A stretch of DNA of 64,000 bases, from contig UESW01004821.1 in the NCBI GenBank assembly GCA_900491605.1, positions 1 through 64,000 of the forward strand, given 5' to 3'. The position numbers were made by a program, and so were the translations under genes. Each line of letters opens with the position of its first letter. Position 1 is the first letter of the stretch. The stretch comes from Calamus simplicifolius. Its lineage: Eukaryota; Streptophyta; Magnoliopsida; Arecales; Arecaceae. The notes below the pieces were generated by a model. It was given only the letters and a program-made list of their open reading frames with translations, was not told where the DNA came from and ran no database searches. Below are positions 56,406-64,000 of this stretch, one piece after another.

Positions 56406-58254
56406 ATGTCCGGACGTAAGAGGAGAGAGCGTCCACACACGATGGACGAGTTTTTACATCATAGCCAGGCTCGTTCACCGACGAGGGACCCTAGTCGACG
56501 GATGCCTACGGACCATGATCCATAGACACCTGCATCGGCATGATTTAGATCTCCCCAGTCCATGCCAGTAGGGCCTTCTCCATCTACAGTTGGTGCATCG
56601 ACCTCCACACATACTGATATAATTTTATTTTTATGTTTAACAATTATATAAAATAATTTTAGTTTTATTTAACTAATAAGTTTATTGTTTATAGCTTCTA
56701 CTACGATGAGTTCATCTTCCAGTAGGGGTAGGGGCCCAGCTAGAGGGATTCCTTCATGGAATGCTGGTACATGTTATGATGTGCAATTTGACGACACATT
56801 TCATCCAGTTGGAGAAGGGGCTCACCCGTTTATCAGCCAGTTGGGGCATATGGTTCGAGACCCACATAGATTTCCCTTGACTATGCTTGATTGGACTGCT
56901 TTTCCTCAGGATACGATAGATCGACTCTGGGGGGAGGTTAAGGTAAGCCGCTGAGTTCTATCTTAGCTTTAACGTTATTATACGATGTGTCAATTTAGTA
57001 CACCTTGACTACTAAAATTTCTTGTCCTACGCAGGACAATTTGAGGTCATGTCCTGATGATTTTCGTTCAGTTTGCTTGGCAAAGTGTCGAAAGTTATGG
57101 AAAGACCACAAGAACAAGGTAAAGAAAGAGCATTGGGAGAAGAATGTGGACGACCCAGACCTTCTTCAGCGAGTCCCAAGGGGCATTCTCCCCGCACAGT
57201 GGCCTGAGTTGGTCCGGTATTGATCGAGTGAGAAGGCAAGGGTGAGTAGTTCAACCTATTTTTTGTTAAATTCATATGAAACATTCGGTGTAAACTTATA
57301 AACATGACCCAAAATGAATGCACGAAGAGGCAGAGCAAAATTCTTAAAATCGCTCGATGCAGGGCCCTACTCACAAGCTTGGGACTCGACACGTTACGCA
57401 GATCCGGCACGAGGTAAACTGTCACGTTAGACCATACGTATTTTGATTGTTGACGTAGTGTGTATTCATACATGTAGATGACATGATTTATCCTTCGACA
57501 ATTACGTGAGCGGGGTGCACCCACCGACCGGATGTCTGTATGGCTGGCGAGTCGCAATCTCGACCATCCTGAGGTTGCAGCTCTTGTAGTAAGTATTTAC
57601 CTTTACGCAATACTTTTTTTAACCTATTATGAGATTTATTGATTTGCTATTCTAATTTGGTTGCTTTCTTGCACACAGGCCCAGTTTGAGGCTCGATTGG
57701 CCGAGCTGCCAGAGGAGGAGCGACAGGTAGTTGCTAGGCGAGATGAGATATTCCACACCATCATAGGCCAGGATGGGCACGGATACACACTTACATACGG
57801 CACGGGCATACCACGTTTGACTATCATGCGAGCGGAGTCATCCCAGGGCTCACGCATGCGAACTGACGAGGTGGCTGAGCTGATCCAGTCTCTTCACCAG
57901 CAGATGGACGTGCGTGTCGAGGATCTTCGGGTAAGGATGCAGGTTGCGATGCAGGCCGAGGTGCAGGCTCAGGTACAGGAGCAGGTGCAGGCATTTAAGG
58001 CGGAGCTACATCATCGACTAGCTCAGAGTGGTGTCCCTATAGCTGATGATTCAGATCCACCGATTCATACTCAGGTTCATAATTGAAGACATCTGTATTT
58101 AAATTTAATTTAATTACTTTTAAAATATATTATTTATTTTTGTTGTTAATTATATACTGTAATATTGTAGGCCCCAGACGCTGGCAATGGTCACCAGGCG
58201 AGACATGAGTCAGTTGGTGAGGGCATGCTTGATCCAGTAGGCTCAAATGAATAG
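56406..58254 (+). pseudogene. Transposase_24-like second CACTA gene (TNPA-like)
   Basis: Exon pieces: MSGRKRRERPHTMDEFLHH at 56406, with stops; 56697-56941 (PLTMLDWTAFPQDTIDRLWG, then GTAAGC donor); 57035-57222 (CLAKCRKLWKDHKNKVKKEH), a conserved Transposase_24 segment; 57310-57410; 57480-57590 (LRERGAPTDRMSVWLASRNL, preceded by a stop); 57680-58083, acidic and Gln-rich, with a run of VQAQVQEQVQ-type heptads likely to form a coiled coil. A last exon ends at TAG 58252-58254. In En/Spm the second product binds subterminal repeats. In-frame stops at several points. Confidence 0.75.
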
Positions 58255-59302
58255 AATCGGGTATGAGTTTATGAATATGCTTGATCCAGTAGCATCAATT
58301 TTTCTCACTATTTCTGTAGTTGTTTTATGCTGCAAATGTTTTCTTCGAATGATGAATAAAAAAATGTAATGATAATCATGAAGCAAGTACATTGATTTCT
58401 TGAGCATGATGACCCATAATGCTGGTTAACTTTGTTTAGTTGCTGTTTATCATTCCAACAATTACTTTACTAGTTTAGAGAATTTATATGCTACTTGTGA
58501 ATTTAGATAAGTTGTATATGTCTTTAGTATGGTTTAAGATTATGACGTATTAGCTTTTCATATGATTTGTTGATGAATATGCTGAAAGATCAGTTATGAT
58601 AAATCAATGCTAGAACACATGTTGCCTCCTTTCTTCCTGGGTAAACATAAGTAGCAGCTTATGTAAGATGCACCAACTACTACTGGTTGGATTTGATTGC
58701 AATGAATTGCCAAAACTGCCATTATATCTACAATTTTTTTGCCCCTTACTGCTACCAAACATTCTACCAAAAAGGGAAATTAATATTCATACACTGTCAG
58801 GAAAAATTCGCAATTATATGAAGATGAGAAATGGACCTTCTGTTGGATAATCCTGATCTGTAATCCTATTTTTTTCTTTTGACAACTCTTTTTCATGTAA
58901 AGATAAAATTTGTTTGTGGTCCTATATGTTTGTGAAAGTACTACTTTCTGTGCTGTAGGTAATGCAAAATTTTAATAATCTTTCAAGAAACCATTGTGCC
59001 ATGAGTTGAGTATTAGCTTAATAATTCTATATTTAGAGACAATTAGAACTGCAAATTGGGAGACATGAGAGTGTGTTCAAAAGTCCTTAAGTTCACTTAC
59101 CCACAAATTATATCAAAACTTGGTTGAGGCTGAGTCCTCTCAGAAGCACACAAATTCTAGGTTTACAACTAGATATGAAGTTGTTGCAACCATTGGAGGA
59201 AGTTGTTTGGTTAGTAGTCATAATATTCTCTGGAATGTTGAATTTCTCTTCTGATTCATGATCTGTAGTCTCTTGCTTTTTGATATTAATTAAATAGTTG
59301 AA
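58255..59302. other. Unassigned AT-rich region
   Basis: Follows the CACTA genes. No transposon terminus, protein or RNA gene recognised. It may be the CACTA 3' subterminal part or unrelated DNA. Confidence 0.4.
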
Positions 59303-62300
59303 ACATGCTCATATAAATAATTAACATCAAATATCAATAAATTCAAATTAATGGTAAATCCCATCTCAAGATACCCAATGCAACATTAAAATCAATTCTT
59401 TGGACAGTAATATTAACTGCTAGTGGTAGTCTTGTAATGATCAAACACTAACAATAATGCATATCAAATAATAAATCTATCTTTGGATATACTTATTACT
59501 CACATGTGAATCCTTATAATCGTTACGTGCTTACCATCATACATATGTGTAGTTCGATCAGATATTAACCTTCCTTTGGGCCGATTAATACCAGCATGAA
59601 ACATACACATACACAACATCCAACATCCTTCATAAACTATCTACATAAGAGAGGTCACTTTTGTGATATCTTGTTTCAATTAGTTCAATTTCGAACGATA
59701 GACAAATTTATTAGGCATAAAAATATCATTAATTTGAATTTGATTGAACCTCTTTAAAAATAACGATATGTTATTTTGTGGTTCTAACTCAATCTTTATA
59801 ACAGAAAAATAATTGATCATAATGTATAAAGCTTTACTTTACATGCTTACAAAATTAAAAACAATAATTTTTAATGAAAGCCCAAAAATAATTGCCAAAG
59901 ACATGAACCGGTCCAAAATTCATGCATTAATTATTCATAAATGTTATTCCTTTCCATGCATTAAATGCCATGCATTTATAAGATTCTATGCATTAAATGC
60001 TCCCCTTTGGTGCCATACCTAACTTCCATAGAGACCCACCGAACAGTGGGGGCACGGTATCCAAAAAAAATTCCTACCAGCCGTTACTATGTGAGGCGCT
60101 AAAAGCCCGAAACCAGCCGTTCCTGTGTGAGGCGCTAAAAGGCCAGAAAAGTTGCGAGAGACCATCAAACGGTTAATTGCAATCTTAACCCTTCACACAA
60201 CTCCAATGCTCAAATTTGTTATTCCCATGATTTTCTCTATATTTCCTTCTTTATCCCATGGTTTGAGATATCCAACCACCAGATTTACGGAAAGATTTTC
60301 TAGATTTTCATTCATATTTCCATCCGATTCTTTCCAACGCCCAATTTTCTTCCAATTAGAGGAATTCCCGAAGTTTCATATAACGGCTCTAACCGAACGG
60401 ATACAATGGAAAAAAATTTCTAAACGGTTCCCTTTAAAAAAAGAGAACACATCATCATTATTTTAAAAGGAAACCAATCGTTACCCCAATAAATTCCAAG
60501 ATTGGGTTAGATGTCCACCGAAGGAACTCAAAGCCAAAGAAAAGCCTCAACATTAACTAATATCCACCGAAGGAACTCAAAGCCAAAGGAAAGCCTCAAC
60601 ATTAACTAACCACCCGTGATGGAATCCTGAATCCATCAGCCCTAATAAGAAATAAATTAAATATGAATTTAAATTTATATGTAATTAAGCTATATCTTAT
60701 CAAATGAAAGATCTCATCTTCGGATCACGTGAGACTGATTTCATGATGTAGCAAATATCGCTCTTAACATCACGAATACAATGAATATCTTTCGCTCTTA
60801 ACATCAAAATTCATGATCATTAACCCTAAAGTTTTGATGCACTATGACCTTTATTTTATTTAAAAAACTAGATCTACATATATTAAAAATATCATTGGCA
60901 TCAAAACAAAATTTTAAACTAATGAGTATTTGTCTCACGGTTGCTGAATAAAACCAAAGAAGTCATATGAACAAATACGAATATCAATGCATATAACCAA
61001 AAAATTTTCTTAACGATTCAACATGAATAGGGCTCTGATACCAATTGTTAGAAATTAGATCCGAACCTTTTGTGAAGACCATCACCATGTTGCCCAAGAA
61101 TCATTCATGTTTAATCATCAAGAATTCATAATCGATAAACGAAAGCGTACCTGAATCCATATTGCTTAATTTTCTCCAGAGTCCTGCGGTTGGCCTTCCA
61201 GATCAACATGAAATGGGTAAGGTAGTAAGATGCAGTTAATCAGAAATAAGATGAAAGTGAAGACAACAAATTGGGGCTGGGCCTTACCCTAGTGGTTATA
61301 TCCTTTTATTTAACAAGCAGAGACTCTAGGTATATAAACTTAAGTAATTACAATGCAGGTGGATCTCCCTCCCTCCCTCAAAAAAAAAAAAAGAAGAAAG
61401 TGAAAACAAGCATATGATATAGAACATATCCAAAACAATTCAGCAAGAGAATTACATATGTTTGCCTCAATATATGTCTACTTTGATGTCTCCTCAAATT
61501 CCAACTTCACCAGACATCTTCCCTTTTTCTAGAAAATGAAACAATTCCCATAGATTAAATAATGATGACGAATTGCAATTTCAATGCTATTTGATTGATT
61601 TGAGCAGCAAATGAGCTATATTTGTTTCTTGGAGCCTTAGGCATTTAGCTTGGAATATGCCACCCCTAGAGTAGATCTGAGCACAAGGGACTGCTAAGTC
61701 AGCCATGTACAACTCAGAAAACAATTGAAATCATGCACACACACAGGATTCATAAGGTGGTAAAAGAAAAAGACTGCAAGTTGCTAGTGATTGACATATG
61801 ATTTGATGACTTAAAAAAGTATCGGATTTCCATCAACAAATCTGTAGCAAAATTATAGCAAAAGAAATAAGCCAGATGACATCTTGGCAGGGCCATCACC
61901 ATAGCAAACAAAATTAGACCCAATGCAAAATTAACGTGCAATCATCCATCAACTGCTCTGTGCATATCCATGAAGCCTATAATAATACAGCGGAGAGAGC
62001 TTTGTATCAAGACTCAGATGCATTACCTAATAAATCTGTGCTCTCATGGGTCCAGCCGAGCTTATTAGTTCCAACTTTACTGGATCCCACTGATGGATTT
62101 AGACATGGCAAAGTTATATTAGTGCTCATTTGTTGACAGTGCCAACATTCGGACCTCTGATATCGTTATGCAATACTGGGGCCTGTATGAACCATACCAA
62201 CGTTTCCAACCAGTATGGTGTGAAAAAACTCTTCAAGGGTCAGACTTGTATGGGAATCAAGATTGAACAACCTAAATGATTTCTGTATTTTAATAACAAG

Positions 62301-64000
62301 AGGCCTCACGGTAGGTCACCAAAAGAACTCATCTCATATTGTAGTGGCTTTTTCTTCCTTCATCACTTTGCCTTTTTTCGTAACCTTCTTGCAGTAACTA
62401 CAATCTTAGCATGTCCAAGCTTCCTAAACTAATATAATATGGACCTGGCTATGATTTTCTGAAACTCCTATTTGCTTTGAAAATCACCACATTCTACTGT
62501 TTTTGATATTTATGTGACAGGAATTGCAGAAGATTTTCTTCTTTCTTCACTCAACAAGCTGCAAGATTAAGGATTTATAGCCAAAATGTCTCCCCTTGGG
62601 TCGAATTACTCTAGGATTATTACAGTTTTTCCCCATCTTTCAAAACGGAAACCGATTCATACAAAACCTTGCAAATAATCATTCATAGCATCTTCAAAAT
62701 CTATGACTGATTGTTAATGCCTCAAAACACTTGGACAAGAGTCACTTGACTCTAATTTTTGTCTAACTATTAAAGTAAGCCGCATCATCTGCACTCTCCC
62801 TCTCATATAAATCATGCAACTTCATCTGCATCAATTATGATATATTCTCATTGAGTGCATGGTAGAAAAGAAAAAAAACAATAAAGACACCATAAACTCA
62901 GAGGCTATCTAATGTTTTCCACTCGGTATTATCCATTCAGAGCAATCATCTTCTATGCATTCAGTGAGTGCAAAGATTCTTGCATGAAAAATGACATCTA
63001 TCAAGAAATTTATCAACTTCATTCTGGGGCAAACATTCTGCTCCTATGAACAAGAAGTCATTTGTGAGCAGAAAAAAGCACTTCCAGTTGAATAGATCGA
63101 ATGATCTCCAACTTGCAGCTCTAACACAATTATGTCAGTGTACCGTTACCTGTTATCTATACGTATGAACTACGAAACCAATTGACATGAAATAAGCTTT
63201 TTTTTTTTTTTTTTTTGAGAGAGAGAGAGAGAGAAGAGAGAGAATAACCACAAGACGCTTCTCTTATTCATTGCACAGCCAAATGATTATTTTCTTCACT
63301 TATCACCTGAATTGATATGACACTCAATAAAAATCACATCTTTAATAAACAGTCTGCAATTATACCCTGTTGGACCAAGTTAGAGTACAAGCTTCTACTG
63401 ATTCTTTCTTCTTCCCTCATCAAGCAGCATCTAGAGGATATTGAATCAAGTCTTCTTTAACATCCTGAATTATATTTCTGAACCTATTTATTTAAAATAT
63501 CGATGAATCTATGAACCTCAAAATCAAGTAGTGTTTTTCTGAGCAAGCATCTCCAATTCACACTTCTCAACCCCTATTGGACAATTCTCAACCAGCAATT
63601 TGCTTCAACTTAAGCATATTTCAGCGGGTGTGATCATATTATAGAAGATAGTTTAGTTGATTTTCCATTCAGAAGTCAAATTTCTATTCACGCATAGCAG
63701 TTCACTTACACCATCTATGATGAACTTGATGGCCAGCTGTGAGCCCTCAATATCCAAAAGGAAAAAAGAAAACGAGTGAATGCTCGAAGTGGCAAGGAAG
63801 GCGATTTCCATCTTATAAGATCGCTAACTACTAAAATTTTGACAGATTTCAAAACAAAACCCAACAATAAGGTGTCAGATCTACAAGAAAAATACAGAAC
63901 TTTGTATCTACAGTTATCGCGTAAAGAGGGTGAGTTCTAGTTCTTGGGGTTAAAGCCTGTTGCCCACCAATCTAAGCATCCAATGAAGACAAATGAATGG
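59303..64000. repeat. Repeated block, copy C (runs off the window)
   Basis: Collinear with 20118 to about 24990 of copy A. It includes the minus-strand primer site (61031-61043), LTR start at 61046, the poly-A/GA microsatellites and the right-hand repeats. It starts at the point where copy A changes from copia leader to gag, so gag-pol is missing here. It differs from copy A by small indels and scattered substitutions, and lacks the duplicated segment around the unknown base in copy A. Confidence 0.9.
63198..63243. repeat. Poly-T / (GA)n microsatellite in copy C
   Basis: Longer counterpart of 24175-24214; length differences mark independent slippage. Confidence 0.9.

Larger units (their letters stand above)
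55146..58254 (+). mobile_element. CACTA (En/Spm) transposon interior fragment
   Basis: Two adjacent genes typical of plant CACTA elements: the end of the large transposase (TNPD-like; DUF4218 and DUF4216 regions) and a smaller Transposase_24-like gene. Neither terminus (CACTACAAGAAAA type) was found to the window end, and the catalytic Transposase_21 part is absent. Confidence 0.85.

Overview
The window reads as repeat-dominated nuclear DNA of a flowering plant, most likely a monocot. A palm is possible but I cannot prove a species. The evidence is LTR retrotransposons of plant-only lineages, CACTA transposon parts, a plant P-class pentatricopeptide repeat (PPR) gene, and exon relics of a receptor-like cytoplasmic kinase and a jacalin-type lectin. 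No bacterial gene organisation, rRNA, tRNA or CRISPR array is visible.

Layout. 1-1435 and 16310-18357 are two halves of one 85-bp GATC-rich satellite array. It is split by a 14.9-kb Ty3/gypsy element of the Tat lineage (1436-16309, + strand) with two LTRs and a matching 5-bp target duplication, GCCAC. The element carries a 91-bp hairpin-bearing tandem array in each LTR, a frameshifted gag-pol with a second RNase H, a 125-bp tandem array after pol, and a spliced-looking antisense gene (aORF, 13492-11498). 18358-19210 is an AT-rich CACTA end with ~180-bp subterminal repeats. 19211-20117 is a minus-strand copia gag-pol relic that runs into a 5.4-kb repeated block (copy A, 20118-25537). The block recurs partially at 31255-32039 (copy B) and at 59303 to the window end (copy C).

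25541-30576 holds a kinase exon remnant and a jacalin-lectin relic. The lectin exon is split by a 3.5-kb LTR element (26992-30504; target duplication AGCCC). The only apparently intact host coding sequence is the PPR gene (32432-34645, + strand), whose N-terminus looks truncated. 37555-46970 is a second Tat element on the minus strand (target duplication CCAAC). It has the same primer-binding-site core, LTR start and polypurine tract type, and an antisense ORF preceded by a good TATA box. 46971-49852 is unassigned, partly GC-rich DNA. 49853-55145 is the 5' part of a copia element (1.98-kb LTR, tRNA-Met primer site, gag, start of pol), joined directly to CACTA transposase exons (55146-58254). 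58255-59302 shows nothing recognisable.

How the parts relate. Most genes here are mobile-element genes and nearly all are broken. The nested order is readable: satellite first, Tat element 1 into it; lectin exon first, LTR element into it; copia pol joined to CACTA. The most unusual biology is the shared design of the two Tat elements: GC-rich tandem arrays in the LTR and after pol, plus an antisense gene that may have its own promoter and introns.
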